DNA from: Azonexus sp.
GTDB lineage: Bacteria > Pseudomonadota > Gammaproteobacteria > Burkholderiales > Rhodocyclaceae
DNA length: 64,000 nucleotides
Assembly (NCBI GenBank): GCA_017983615.1
Contig: JAGOBB010000001.1
Span: 620,001-684,000, forward strand
Direction of reading: 5' to 3'
Position numbers and translations under genes: made by a program. Below the pieces are notes generated by a model that saw nothing but the letters and a program-made list of their open reading frames with translations, did no database searches and had not been told where the DNA came from. Positions 10,401-21,613 of this stretch are shown in pieces. Within the stretch, counting starts at the first letter, position 1, and the number at the start of each line of letters is the position of its first letter.

Positions 10401-11085
10401 CGATGGCATCGCTGCGGGCGGTTTCTATCGTCGAAGTGACCGCAGCACGCACCAGGCCGACATCGTGGCGGACCCGCTGACGCGTCTCGGCGCCGAGCGT
10501 ACGCGAGAGATTGTCAGCGAGCAGCCATGAAAAAGTGCCAAGAATGAGCAATGCAGCCAGTAACGAGGTGAGGATAAGCTTGATCTGGATGGACGCCTCG
10601 GCAAAGAGGTCGTGCAGTTTCGCCCAGGAACTGGTCGATGCGATGCTGCCGTGTCGAAACGCTTGGCCTGGCTGCTTGCCATCGAGCATTGCGGCATAGG
10701 TTTTCTTTGCTTCGGCGATCTGGGCATCGGTCGGCTTCCAGCGCATCGACATGTAGCCGCAAATTTCGCCATGCTCCCAGATCGGCGCGACGTGCGCCTC
10801 GACCCAGTAGGCGTCACCATTCTTGGTGCGATTCTGGATGATACCGATCCACGGACGCCCCGCTTGCAGGTCGGTCCACAGGTCGGCGAATACCTCGGCC
10901 GGCATGTCTGGATGGCGGAGCATGCTGTGTGGCTGGCCGATCAACTCCTCCCGCGAGAAGCCGCTGATCTCGATGAAATCGGTGTTTACGTCGACGATCC
11001 GGCCGTGCCGGTCCGAGCGGGAGATGATGACCTGACCATCTCGCAACTCGATTTCTCGGCCGGTTACGGTGCCGTTGTCGCGCAT
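7450..11085 (-). CDS. Hybrid sensor histidine kinase: PAS, Cache-type sensor, HAMP-like, HisKA, HATPase, two REC, HPt
   Basis: A 1211-residue membrane phosphorelay protein. An Aer-like PAS comes first (about 10-125; HGRIVDVNTDFIEISGFS). Then a TM segment near 170, a periplasmic Cache-like region (about 195-470), a second TM near 490 and a linker. The phospho-acceptor histidine is in SHEIRTPLNAVIGL, and the ATPase shows the glycine boxes (DTGIGM, GGTGLGL). Two receivers follow (MVDLNMPDMDG and LMDIQMPEMDG), then an HPt with HTLKGTGG. All relay steps are thus in one chain with no DNA-binding output, so the target is elsewhere. The Aer-type PAS suggests redox or energy sensing; this is inferred. 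Confidence 0.93.
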   Translation of the reverse strand: MRDNGTVTGREIELRDGQVIISRSDRHGRIVDVNTDFIEISGFSREELIGQPHSMLRHPDMPAEVFADLWTDLQAGRPWIGIIQNRTKNGDAYWVEAHVAPIWEHGEICGYMSMRWKPTDAQIAEAKKTYAAMLDGKQPGQAFRHGSIASTSSWAKLHDLFAEASIQIKLILTSLLAALLILGTFSWLLADNLSRTLGAETRQRVRHDVGLVRAAVTSTIETARSDAIDHANMLSRRIDQALGGPHKATPASIEALARHSRSGDVNPIESFLTDLRGAATIFVRTPDGFKRVMTTARNEQGGSAVGTLLAANHPALPELLAGRNYLGPARVFGHEYMTNYTPIVDAKGRVVGATVIGIDLGEKLAGLKAQLRPARIGVSGYYYIVNATPGPEFGRLILHPYKEDQKIEPLDLDGKNMVAEMGSRPAGEIAYFWQNIEAGETIAQKKLVIFETIDNPHWVIAGGSSESEYTTLSSRIVWLVLAGGLAMAAAIFVIIQILVRNFIILPLRTQVLPTFHKMSAGSFEAHLDVRGNDEIGKLVQGLECMQTRLAFESERERTLSMMREDARQEAESLSRARAEFLANMSHEIRTPLNAVIGLAYLLLQSKLNPRDLEYVRRIEGAGKLLLAVVNDVLDFSKIDAGQMQIEDAPFRLDDVLDNLSNLVRNRVQEKNLVLEYVVSPDVPPVLRGDSLRLSQVLINLVSNAIKFTADGSITVFVNAKPPEEGRVELEFGIQDTGIGMSAEQLANLFQAFSQGDSSVTRKFGGTGLGLVICKRLIELMGGDIWVDSRPQAGSTFAFHIVLGVEDSLPESPALAGYRVLVVDDNDLARSVLQRLLLKNGCLVRTVDSGEAALAALAGPAGDAYDCIMVDLNMPDMDGLALAHHIRSGLNQATKLIMVTAENIHSSRFRHALDDFDDIVEKPVTAARINEVLTQLQRRTVAKPPATPAKAAPLAGLRALVAEDVPTNQLIMRDLLESLGATVEVADNGALALELLAKHGSDIDLILMDIQMPEMDGLQATRRIRNGQVRADIPIIALTAHAFEEERQRALAAGMNDFLTKPIEPPQLIAVIQRWRPSQPATDEPVVVPAPSEAGTSIPDIPGIDVADGLRRMLNRLALYEKVLRDFHARFVGEGGRIRESLATGDTEAAIRRVHTLKGTGGMVGAKGVAELAALLEQAVKAGGPESGERLAALETELNRVLDGIKAAFGLN

Positions 11086-11104
11086 GTCCTTGGCGTCCAG
11101 GATG

Positions 11105-11134
11105 GTCGGCCAGCTATTTGCCCGGCTGGCCGAC
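11105..11134. other. Perfect 10-bp inverted repeat in the leader of the hybrid kinase gene
   Basis: GTCGGCCAGC (11105-11114) and GCTGGCCGAC (11125-11134) form a perfect stem with a 10-base loop, 20 bases upstream of the kinase start codon. There is no T-run on the minus strand side, so it is more likely an operator or a leader hairpin than a terminator. The rest of 11086-11319 shows only a possible promoter. Confidence 0.5.
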
Positions 11135-11224
11135 TACGTTGTTTGCGGGGAGGGCTCCTGCCACATCCCGTCGAGTGTCTCTACATTGCCTCCTGCCGGT
11201 CACTTGCGGGCTTCGGAAACTGAG

Positions 11225-11260
11225 ATAGTATAAATATAACAACAGTACGAAAAATGTCAA
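11225..11260 (-). promoter_or_regulatory. Possible promoter for the hybrid kinase gene
   Basis: On the minus strand TTGACA (complement of 11255-11260) is followed by an AT-rich stretch ending in TATACT-like bases. The best -10 spacing is not ideal, so this is tentative. It would give a 5' leader of about 140 nt. Confidence 0.3.
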
Positions 11261-11319
11261 TAGGCTGGCGAAGAGTACCGGTGCGCAGCGGCTTTCTTTC
11301 GATGGCAGCCAGCGTTGGA

Positions 11320-12336
11320 TTATTGCTGACTGCTGGCATCGACCTTGGCAATCTCGGCCGGCTCGAATAGCGAACGGATGACGACACGGCGAATTTCCGG
11401 TTGATCCGGCACGGCATACATCACGTCGGTCATCATTTCCTCGAAAATGCCGCGCAGGCTGCGCGCGCCAGCCTTGTACTCGATGGCCAGTTCGGCCATC
11501 TGGCGAAAGACCGTCGGCTCGACCACCAGGTCGACGCCATCGGCAGCCAACATTGCCTTGAACTGCCGGTAGATGGCGTTCTTCGGCTCGGTCAGGATGC
11601 GCACCAGCATTTCCTGCGTCAGGTCATGCAGCCGGGTGACGATGGGCAGGCGGCCGGCGAATTCCGGGATCAGGCCGAATTCCAGCAGGTCGGTCGGTTT
11701 GACCCGGGCGTTCAGGCGTTCAAGGATTTTCTGGTCATCGCCGGCGGTGGTCGAAATGAAGCCGAAGGTGTGCGTCTTGGTCAGGATGTGGTCGAGCCCG
11801 ACGAAGGCGCCGCCGCAGATGAACAGGACGTGCGTGGTGTCGATCAGCCGGCCGTCCTTGAGCTTGACCGGGGCGCCCTCCATGATCTTGAGCAGGGCGT
11901 GCTGGACGCTTTCGCCGGAGGTGGCGCGGGTCTGGCCGCCTGCTGCCTTTAGCTTGTCGACCTCGTCGACGAAGACGATGCCGCGCTGGGCACGGGCGAG
12001 GTCGCCGTTGGCCCGGTCGACCAGGCGGTGCAGGATGGCCTCGATTTCGTCACCGACATATTGCGTCTGGGCCAGCGAGGTGGCATCGGCGGTCACGAAG
12101 GGCAGGTCGAGGATGCGGGCCAGGGTCTCGCAGAGCAGGGTCTTGCCGGTGCCGGTCGGGCCGATCAGCAGGATGTTGCTTTTGGTCAGTTCCACGGCAT
12201 CGACCGTAGCATTTGCCGCCATGCGTCGGAAATGGCCGTAGATGGCGACGGCCAGCGTGCGCTTGGCGTCTTCCTGGCCGATCACGTGCTCGGAAAGCTG
12301 ACGGACGATTTCGCTGGGTTTGAGTTGGGCTGGCAT
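11320..12336 (-). CDS. ClpX-like AAA+ unfoldase lacking the zinc-binding domain
   Basis: A 338-residue AAA+ protein clearly related to ClpX (GPTGTGKTLL Walker A, FVDEVDK Walker B, FGLIPEFAGRLP). Compared with ClpX it has no N-terminal four-cysteine zinc domain. The pore motif GYVG reads QYVG. The RKH loop is missing: the region is GAPVKLKDGRLIDTTHVLFICGG. The ClpP-binding IGF tripeptide corresponds to FGF in THTFGFIST. I chose the start at MPAQLKPSEIV (12336); a longer frame to 12426 would run into gpmI. It is divergent from gpmI. A copy of the recurrent element lies in the coding sequence (ANATVDAV). It is probably a ClpX paralogue with different substrates; partner unknown. Confidence 0.87.
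   Translation of the reverse strand: MPAQLKPSEIVRQLSEHVIGQEDAKRTLAVAIYGHFRRMAANATVDAVELTKSNILLIGPTGTGKTLLCETLARILDLPFVTADATSLAQTQYVGDEIEAILHRLVDRANGDLARAQRGIVFVDEVDKLKAAGGQTRATSGESVQHALLKIMEGAPVKLKDGRLIDTTHVLFICGGAFVGLDHILTKTHTFGFISTTAGDDQKILERLNARVKPTDLLEFGLIPEFAGRLPIVTRLHDLTQEMLVRILTEPKNAIYRQFKAMLAADGVDLVVEPTVFRQMAELAIEYKAGARSLRGIFEEMMTDVMYAVPDQPEIRRVVIRSLFEPAEIAKVDASSQQ
12180..12214 (+). repeat. T-tract/GACCGTAGCATT element, copy 3 (inside coding sequence)
   Basis: Core CGACCGTAGCATTT at 12201-12214 with TTTT near 12180 but no clear inner T-tract. It lies within the ClpX-like gene, read in reverse as ANATVDAV, at a stretch of ClpX proteins that is variable in length and sequence. Confidence 0.65.
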
Positions 12337-12406
12337 CGGGGTATCCGTGGGTTTTATGAGGCGTGAAAGGTAAAATACTGCTTTTCCCCCGCCGCCGGAA
12401 CCCATC

Positions 12407-14047
<1,641 letters not shown>

Positions 14048-14064
14048 GCTGATTTTCTTCCAGA

Positions 14065-14102
14065 AAAACGGGCGCCATGCCGTGAGGCCGGCGCCCGTTT
14101 TG
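14065..14102 (+). terminator. Terminator after gpmI
   Basis: AAACGGGCGCC (ending 14076) pairs with GGCGCCCGTTT (14090-14100) and runs into TTTT. It also faces the convergent minus-strand gene. The recurrent element begins directly in its T-tail. Confidence 0.88.
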
Positions 14103-14130
14103 CCTGTTTTTTGGCATCGACCGTAGCATT
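14098..14130 (+). repeat. T-tract/GACCGTAGCATT element, copy 4
   Basis: TTTT at 14098-14101 (shared with the terminator tail), T6 at 14107-14112, then core CGACCGTAGCATT at 14118-14130. TGCC and GGCA flank the inner T-tract and could pair. It sits between convergent genes. Confidence 0.85.
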
Positions 14131-14150
14131 CGGCGGTCTGTTGCAAAAAA

Positions 14151-14510
14151 CTACTTCGCGTTTCGCTCGCGCACGATGGGTGGCACGAACTTGACCGAGA
14201 AGCGCCAGCCGTCGGCAGTGGCCTTGAGGATCAGCGATTTCGAATTGGCGCCTTCCTCGAAAGCGGGCTCGTCGCCGACCAGTTCGATGGCGCCGATACC
14301 CTTGATCACGCAGGCGCCGGGCAGGGTCACGAAGGCCGACTCGGCGGCGACCAGCACGAACTGCCCTTCCTTCGATTCGGAGCACGACAGCCCTTTCGGT
14401 ACCGTCGCGGGGTTTTGCTTCCAGGTTGCGCGCAGGCTATCGAGCGCTTTGGCCAGATCGTCGGTGATCCTGACGGCCAGCGTCACTTCGCGGGATTTTT
14501 CGTGGCTCAT
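14151..14510 (-). CDS. Conserved small protein of unknown function
   Basis: A 119-residue soluble-looking protein starting MSHEKSREVTLAV. I see two cysteines (SCSE, GACVIKG), no signal peptide and no TM segment. The start at 14510 is preferred over 14561 because the longer version overlaps the upstream gene and lacks a ribosome site. It is convergent with gpmI and follows another small unknown gene on the same strand, with which it may be co-transcribed. No function can be read from the sequence. Confidence 0.65.
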   Translation of the reverse strand: MSHEKSREVTLAVRITDDLAKALDSLRATWKQNPATVPKGLSCSESKEGQFVLVAAESAFVTLPGACVIKGIGAIELVGDEPAFEEGANSKSLILKATADGWRFSVKFVPPIVRERNAK

Positions 14511-14538
14511 GGCGCGGACTTTCGTTGGTTCGTCAGGT

Positions 14539-14961
14539 TCATGCCCAGAACAGCCAGTCATCGATGGCCAGCATCAGCAGGATCGGCAGGTAGGGAAAAG
14601 CGACGGTCGGCCGGCAGGCGCTGAGCGCGTAGCTGGCGATCAGGGCAGCGCCACCGGGCCGGCTGGCCGCCCATTCAGTATGGAACTGCATCGGCGCGTC
14701 AGGTACTTGCACCCCTTTGAGTAGTGATTCAATGCGTAGTAAGCGCTCACCCAGGCGGGATTGATAGGTCTTGAAAATGCCTTCCAGTCCCCAGCCGAGC
14801 AGCACTGCGAAGCCGACCCAAAGCAGTGGTTGGCCGAGCGCCAGCCCGCCCAGACACAGTGCCAGGCTGGCCAGTTTGATCAGCAGCGCATTTCTCTCAT
14901 GCTGCTCGTAGTGGTTCTGAAGGGTTTGCCATTCCAGGCCCAGTAAGCTGCTGCCGTCCAT
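14539..14961 (-). CDS. Small membrane protein of unknown function
   Basis: A 140-residue protein, MDGSSLLGLEWQTL at the start, with a predicted cytoplasmic helix, two adjacent hydrophobic segments (about residues 26-60) and a C-terminal hydrophobic stretch (about 108-138). The start at 14961 has GAGGA eight bases upstream; a longer frame to 15075 lacks one. It ends 28 bases before the next minus-strand gene. Not recognised. Confidence 0.65.
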   Translation of the reverse strand: MDGSSLLGLEWQTLQNHYEQHERNALLIKLASLALCLGGLALGQPLLWVGFAVLLGWGLEGIFKTYQSRLGERLLRIESLLKGVQVPDAPMQFHTEWAASRPGGAALIASYALSACRPTVAFPYLPILLMLAIDDWLFWA

Positions 14962-15175
14962 CCGTGAAGTCCTCGCTAAGCCGCCAAGGGGCGATGCCGC
15001 AAGGATAGCCGCTGGCGATTCGGTCGGGGCGATTGATTGCGGTTTCTCAGCGACATGTCGAATTATTGGCGGCATGCTTCGGCTTTTTCGAAATGTAACT
15101 GCCGCCGGGCAGGGTGGTTCATTCGCTGCGAGGCTTCTAGAATGGCGGCCTGATCATTTGCCCGGCGCCATTCCC

Positions 15176-15934
15176 ATGTTCGAATTCCTGCTCTCCCCCG
15201 AAATCTGGATTGCTTTCTTCACGCTGACCGCGCTGGAGCTGGTGCTTGGCATCGACAACATCATTTTCATCAGCATCCTGGTCGACAAGCTGCCGAAGGA
15301 GAAACAGGAACTGGCCCGGCGTATTGGCCTGTTCCTCGCCATGTTCATGCGCATTGCGCTGCTGCTGGTGCTGTCGTGGATCGTCGGCCTGACCGAGCCG
15401 GTGCTGACGCTGTTCGGCCTCGGCATTTCCGGGCGCGACATCATCCTGATCGCCGGCGGCCTGTTCCTGATCTGGAAGAGCACCGGCGAAGTGCACCAGC
15501 TGCTCGAAGGCGAGGAGGGCAGCGAATCGGCCAAGGTGGCATCAAGCTTTGCCGGCGTTATCGCCCAGATCATCGTCATCGACCTGGTCTTCTCGCTGGA
15601 TTCGATCATCACCGCGGTCGGCATGGTCAGCGAAGTCGGCGTGATGATCGCCGCCGTCGTCGCCTCGGTCGGCCTGATGATGCTGTTCGCCCGCTCCATC
15701 GGTGAGTTTGTCTCGAATCACCCGACAATCAAGATGCTGGCGCTGTCCTTCCTGGTCGTCGTCGGTGTCGTGCTGATCGCCGATGGCTTCGGCCATCACG
15801 TGCCGAAGGGCTACATCTACTTCGCGATGGCCTTCTCGGTCGGCGTCGAGATGCTCAACATCCGGATGCGCAAGAAGGCGGACAAGCCGGTCGACCTGCG
15901 CGAACCTTACGCCCGCGAATTTGGCGCCGACTGA
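15176..15934 (+). CDS. TerC family integral membrane protein
   Basis: A 252-residue protein with about seven TM segments. The two acidic signatures of the family are present: LGIDNIIFISILVDKLP near residue 23 and DLVFSLDSIITAVGM near residue 138. TerC-type proteins are linked to tellurite resistance and to metal (Mn) export or insertion at the membrane; which applies here is not shown. The ATG at 15176 was chosen because it precedes the first TM segment directly; the upstream in-frame extension is not conserved-looking. A perfect hairpin terminator follows. Confidence 0.9.
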   Translation: MFEFLLSPEIWIAFFTLTALELVLGIDNIIFISILVDKLPKEKQELARRIGLFLAMFMRIALLLVLSWIVGLTEPVLTLFGLGISGRDIILIAGGLFLIWKSTGEVHQLLEGEEGSESAKVASSFAGVIAQIIVIDLVFSLDSIITAVGMVSEVGVMIAAVVASVGLMMLFARSIGEFVSNHPTIKMLALSFLVVVGVVLIADGFGHHVPKGYIYFAMAFSVGVEMLNIRMRKKADKPVDLREPYAREFGAD

Positions 15935-15953
15935 GCGAGCGCCCGCTGCAACG

Positions 15954-15979
15954 AAAACGCCCCGGAAACGGGGCGTTTT
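15954..15979 (+). terminator. Terminator after the TerC gene
   Basis: AAAACGCCCCG and CGGGGCGTTTT form a perfect 11-bp stem with a GAAA tetraloop. It can also serve the convergent rhlE gene. Confidence 0.93.
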
Positions 15980-16003
15980 GCATGGTGCCGCCGGCTTTGG
16001 CGC

Positions 16004-17389
<1,386 letters not shown>

Positions 17390-17438
17390 GGGCAGTCCGG
17401 TGGGGGAAGACCCGGCATTTTACCCCGCGCCGAGCAGC

Positions 17439-18527
17439 TCAGCGGCGGACCAGCAGAAGCCCGCACTCTAGGTGGTGGGTGTAGGGGAACTGGTCGAAAA
17501 CGGCGGCAGCGGCAATCCGGTGCGTGTCATGCAGCGCTGTGGCGTTGTCGAACAGGGTGTCCTGATTGCAGGAAATATAGAGGATGCGGTCGAAGCTACG
17601 GGCGAGTTCCAGTGTCGTGGCGTCCAGCCCGCTGCGCGGCGGGTCGACGAACAGGGTGCCGTGGCGGAAGGCGTCGAGGTCGATGTCCTTCAGGCGCTGG
17701 AAGGTTTCGCGGCCGGCCAGCGCAGCGCTGAATTCCTCGCTCGACATACGGACCAGCGCGACGTTTTCGATGCCGTTGGCGGAGAGGCCGTACTGCGCGG
17801 CATGGACTGATGATTTGCTGACTTCAGTGGCCAGCACGTGCTCGAACAGCGGTGCCAGGGCGAAGGTGAAATTGCCGTTGCCGCAGTACAGCTCGACCAG
17901 GTTGCCGCCGAAACCGGTCGCTTGCGCACAGGCCCAGGCCAGCATCTGGCGGTTCACGCCGGCGTTGGGCTGGGTGAAGCTGCCTTCGGTCTGCTGGTAA
18001 CGGAGGCGACGGCCGTCCAGCTCGAATTCCTCGAGCAGCCAGTCGCGGTCGAGGACGATCTTCTGGCCCTTGCTGCGCCCGATCAGGCGGATGCCGAGTT
18101 CGTCTGCCAACTGGCGGGCGGCGGCTTCCCATTCCTCGGAGAGGCGGCGGTGGTAGATCAGGGTGACCAGCATTTCGCCGCTCAGAGTGGCCAGGAAATC
18201 GATCTGGAACAGGCTGCGGCGCAGCGTTTCGCTGACGCGCAGGCGGTCGCGCAGGCGCGGCATCAGGGCGCAGATCGCTTCGGCAGCCGGTGGAAAAGTG
18301 TCCAGGGTGATCGGCTGCTTCGGGTTTTCCGGGTCGAACATCGCGTAGTCGAGCGCGTCGCCCTGGTGCCAGATGCGGAATTCGGCGCGCATCCGGTAAT
18401 GCAGCGGTGCCGAGGCATGGACGGCGACGTCACCGGCCCCGAGTGGCGCGAAGCGTGCCGCGAAGGCGGCGACCTTGGCGCCAAGCTGGTCAGGGTAGTG
18501 CGCTGGGTCGAAGGCGGGAAGAGGCAT
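17439..18527 (-). CDS. trmA: tRNA (uracil-5-)-methyltransferase
   Basis: A 362-residue enzyme forming m5U54 (ribothymidine) in the T-loop of tRNA with S-adenosylmethionine. The SAM site is VELYCGNGNFTFAL, followed by DPPRSGLD. The catalytic cysteine is in YISCNQDTL and the general-base glutamate in HHLECG near the C-terminus. There is no N-terminal TRAM or Fe-S cysteine cluster, which favours TrmA over RlmD-type enzymes. The start matches the MPLPxFDPxHY family N-terminus. It lies 49 bases upstream of rhlE on the same strand, so the two RNA-acting genes may be one transcript. Confidence 0.95.
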   Translation of the reverse strand: MPLPAFDPAHYPDQLGAKVAAFAARFAPLGAGDVAVHASAPLHYRMRAEFRIWHQGDALDYAMFDPENPKQPITLDTFPPAAEAICALMPRLRDRLRVSETLRRSLFQIDFLATLSGEMLVTLIYHRRLSEEWEAAARQLADELGIRLIGRSKGQKIVLDRDWLLEEFELDGRRLRYQQTEGSFTQPNAGVNRQMLAWACAQATGFGGNLVELYCGNGNFTFALAPLFEHVLATEVSKSSVHAAQYGLSANGIENVALVRMSSEEFSAALAGRETFQRLKDIDLDAFRHGTLFVDPPRSGLDATTLELARSFDRILYISCNQDTLFDNATALHDTHRIAAAAVFDQFPYTHHLECGLLLVRR

Positions 18528-18653
18528 GGCGGGGCAGGATCGATTCGTGGCTGTGGCGCTGGGCGTTGGCCGGTGGCGGAGGGCGAAATATACGCCGGTC
18601 TGCCGGCCACGGCGAGGGGCGGCAAACGGTTTCCTGCGGACGGGTTTGACAAG

Positions 18654-18689
18654 GTAGAATCGTCAAAAAATGTAGAACCGCCAAAAACA
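18654..18689 (+). repeat. Tandem 18-bp direct repeat upstream of the second hybrid kinase
   Basis: Two adjacent 18-base units, GTAGAATCGTCAAAAAAT and GTAGAACCGCCAAAAACA, differ at four positions. They lie between a TTGACA (18646-18651) and the start codon, so they may bind a regulator or be part of the promoter. Confidence 0.55.
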
Positions 18690-18709
18690 ACGCCTGGAGA
18701 CCTTCCGCC

Positions 18710-21502
18710 TTGCGACTGATCGTCGACGAGAACTCCGTTCCGCGCATTCACCTGATCGGTACGCTGGTCATCGTCCTGTTGTTGACGCTCGGGCTGGGGG
18801 CGTTCTTCTCCTGGCAGCACGTGCAGGAGGGGCGCGCTGCGCTGGCCCGCATCGAGCAGGCGACGGCGCAGCAGATGCGCGGCCGCCTGCAGGTCGAAAT
18901 GGATAGCACGCTCGGCTTCATCGATTTCGCGCGCCAGCGCACCGAGGCGCGATTGCGCCATGCGCTGGTCGAGCACGTCGACAGCGCCTTCCAGATCGCC
19001 GAGGCCATCCACCGGCAGGAATCGCCGCGCCGCCCGGCCGCCGAGGTCAAGCGAATGATCGTCGAAGCCCTGCGCCCCGTCCGTTTCTTCGGAGGGGGGG
19101 GCTATTACTTCATTGGTCAAATGGATGGGCGTTTCGTGCTGCATCCGGTCGCAACGTATTTCGAAGGGCGGGACATCAGCGACCTCGAGGACGACACCGG
19201 CAGTCGCTTTGTAAGGCGGATGATCGTCGCGGCGGGCAATGGGGGCCACGACGGGTTCACCCGCTATCGGTGGTACACGCCCGGCGATAGCAAGCAGATG
19301 TCCGACAAGCTCTCCTATGTCCGCCGTTTTGCGCCGTACGATTGGTTCATCGGCAGTGGCGACTATTTGTTCAAATGGGAGCAGATGCAGCAGCGGGAGG
19401 CGCTCGATTACCTGCGTTCCCTGCGCTTCGGCGGCACCGGGGCTTTTGCCGTGCTCGACCGTGAGGGGCGCCTGCTGTCGTGGCCGGAACAGCCGACGCT
19501 CGACGGAACGCGCGTTGCCGATCTGCCGGCCGAGGCGCGCCAGATGTTCGAACGGGTCCAGGCCCTGGCAGCGGAGGGGGGTGGATTCCAGAGCGATGAG
19601 CGGCTCAATCCCTCCTCCGGAGACCGTGTCCGGAAGACGGCGCTGGTGGCCAAGGTTGCCCCGTGGGACTGGATACTGGTCGCTGCCGTCGACGACAGTG
19701 AAATGAATCTCGCGGTCAGCAACGAACTGGCTCGCGCCCACGACGGTGAAATCTCCGGCATGGGCAAGTTGATCGTTCCGACGATTGCGGCACTGGCCTT
19801 TGGGCTGCTCGCGTCCCTGCTTTTTTCTCGCTGGTCGAACCGCCTGTTTGTTGCCTACCACCGGCAGAGCGAGGCGCAACGCAATGCCTTGCGGGCCAGC
19901 GAGGACAAGCTGGCGACCATCCTTGATAGCGTCGAGGCCTATATTTTCATCAAGGGTGCCGACTATACCTACCAGTACGCCAACCGACGGGTTTGTGAAT
20001 TGTTCGGAAAGCCGCCGGAAGAGATCATTGGCCAGGACGATGCGGCCTTCTTCGCAGCGCCAACCGCCGAAATGATTCGCCGCAATGACCGGCAGGTCAT
20101 CGAGGAGGGGCGGCGAATCGTTGAAGAAGAAGTGACGACATCGGCCGATGGCCGGATGACCTGTGCTTTTCTGGCGGCCAAGATTCCGCTCCGCGACCAG
20201 AATGGTCACATCTACGCGCTATGTGGCATTTCGACCGACATCACGCAGCGCAAGCAGCAGGAGGCGGAACTGGAAAGCTATCGGGCGCACCTTGAGACGC
20301 TGGTCATGTCACGAACCGCGGAACTGGCCGAGGCCAAGGAGGCCGCCGAAGCGGCAAGCCGCGCCAAGAGTTCCTTCCTGGCCAACATGAGCCACGAAAT
20401 CCGGACGCCGATGAATGCCATTCTAGGGCTGACCCATCTGCTTCAGAAGGCCGATCTCGGCGACGTGGAACGCCAGCGGCTCGGCAAGATCGACGATTCG
20501 GCCCATCACCTGCTCAGCGTCATCAATGACATTCTGGATATTTCGAAGATCGAGGCCGGGCGAGTGGTGCTGGAGGATCATCTGTTTGCCCCGCAGGAGG
20601 TAGTGCGGAACGTTCTGGACATGCTTGAGGAGCGGGCGGCGGACAAGGGCTTGCGTCTGGCCGCTGCCCTGGCGCCTGAGGTGCCTGCCTTCCTGCGCGG
20701 CGATTCGGTACGCCTGGAGCAAACCTTGCTCAACTTCGTCGGCAATGCGATCAAGTTTTCGGGACAGGGCGAAATCGCAATCCGGGTGGGCGTCGTGGCT
20801 GACGAGGGCAGTAGGGTGCTGCTCCGGATCGAAGTCGAGGATCAGGGCATCGGCATGACGCCCGAACAGCAGGGGCGTCTGTTCGAAGCTTTCACGCAGG
20901 CCGACGGCTCGACGACGCGCAAGTACGGCGGCAGTGGCCTGGGGCTGGCGATCAATCGCCATCTGGCCCGGATGATGGGCGGCGATGTCGGCGTTGACAG
21001 CACCCCAGGCGTCGGCAGCCGCTTCTGGATCACCGCCTGGCTGGCCCGGGCCGAGCCGCCGGCGCCGGCGGTCGATGCGGAGGAAGGGCGGCCGCTCGAG
21101 CAGGTTATTGCCGAACGCCACGGCGGCCGGCAGGTTCTGTTGGTCGAGGACGAGCCGATCAATCAGGAAGTGGCCGGCGCCCTGCTCGAAATGGCCGGCT
21201 TGTGCGTCGAGATTGCCAACAACGGCGCTGAGGCGGTCGAGCGCCTGCGCAGCGAGGGCATCGATCTGGTGCTGATGGACATCCAGATGCCGGTTATGGG
21301 CGGCATCGAGGCGGCACAGCGGATTCGTACCCTGGCCGGCCGCGCGGCGCTGCCGGTCATCGCCATGACCGCCAACGCCTTCGAGGAAGACCGCCAGGCC
21401 TGCTTCGCGGCTGGCATGAACGACCATATCGGCAAGCCGGTCGATCCGCAGGTGCTCTACGCCACCTTGTTGCGCTGGCTGGATTCTTCCGCAGCAAACT
21501 GA
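18710..21502 (+). CDS. Hybrid sensor histidine kinase: double Cache, PAS, HisKA, HATPase, REC
   Basis: A 930-residue membrane kinase. TM1 is near 15-37. The periplasmic region has two Cache-like modules ([19 protein letters not shown] near 125 and a second near 225-330). TM2 is near 350, a PAS at about 400-510, the histidine in [14 protein letters not shown], the ATPase with GGSGLGL, and a C-terminal receiver ([11 protein letters not shown]). It starts with TTG at 18710, with GGAG 11 bases upstream; I see no better in-frame start before TM1. The TGA stop lies inside a copy of the recurrent element. Cache domains of this type often sense small organic acids; the ligand here is unknown. Confidence 0.9.
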   Translation: MRLIVDENSVPRIHLIGTLVIVLLLTLGLGAFFSWQHVQEGRAALARIEQATAQQMRGRLQVEMDSTLGFIDFARQRTEARLRHALVEHVDSAFQIAEAIHRQESPRRPAAEVKRMIVEALRPVRFFGGGGYYFIGQMDGRFVLHPVATYFEGRDISDLEDDTGSRFVRRMIVAAGNGGHDGFTRYRWYTPGDSKQMSDKLSYVRRFAPYDWFIGSGDYLFKWEQMQQREALDYLRSLRFGGTGAFAVLDREGRLLSWPEQPTLDGTRVADLPAEARQMFERVQALAAEGGGFQSDERLNPSSGDRVRKTALVAKVAPWDWILVAAVDDSEMNLAVSNELARAHDGEISGMGKLIVPTIAALAFGLLASLLFSRWSNRLFVAYHRQSEAQRNALRASEDKLATILDSVEAYIFIKGADYTYQYANRRVCELFGKPPEEIIGQDDAAFFAAPTAEMIRRNDRQVIEEGRRIVEEEVTTSADGRMTCAFLAAKIPLRDQNGHIYALCGISTDITQRKQQEAELESYRAHLETLVMSRTAELAEAKEAAEAASRAKSSFLANMSHEIRTPMNAILGLTHLLQKADLGDVERQRLGKIDDSAHHLLSVINDILDISKIEAGRVVLEDHLFAPQEVVRNVLDMLEERAADKGLRLAAALAPEVPAFLRGDSVRLEQTLLNFVGNAIKFSGQGEIAIRVGVVADEGSRVLLRIEVEDQGIGMTPEQQGRLFEAFTQADGSTTRKYGGSGLGLAINRHLARMMGGDVGVDSTPGVGSRFWITAWLARAEPPAPAVDAEEGRPLEQVIAERHGGRQVLLVEDEPINQEVAGALLEMAGLCVEIANNGAEAVERLRSEGIDLVLMDIQMPVMGGIEAAQRIRTLAGRAALPVIAMTANAFEEDRQACFAAGMNDHIGKPVDPQVLYATLLRWLDSSAAN

Positions 21503-21536
21503 TTTTTGCCCTTTTTTGAGGCCGACCGTAGCATTT
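21500..21536 (+). repeat. T-tract/GACCGTAGCATT element, copy 6 (supplies a stop codon)
   Basis: TGATTTTT starts with the TGA stop of the sensor kinase, followed by GCCC, T6, GAGGC and core CGACCGTAGCATTT at 21523-21536. Confidence 0.9.
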
Positions 21537-21613
21537 CGGTCACGGCCTTTCTCGCCGCCCGGAATTGTCGCAGAATGCTATTTTCATCGGCATGAGACGA
21601 GTCGGAGGCAGCC

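Noticed and set aside
11086-11319. Riboswitch upstream of the hybrid kinase
   Set aside because: I could not fit any known aptamer; only one hairpin and a tentative promoter are visible.
18263-20209. Minus-strand open frame of 648 codons
   Set aside because: It covers parts of trmA and the sensor kinase on other frames and has no motif; the known genes explain the DNA.
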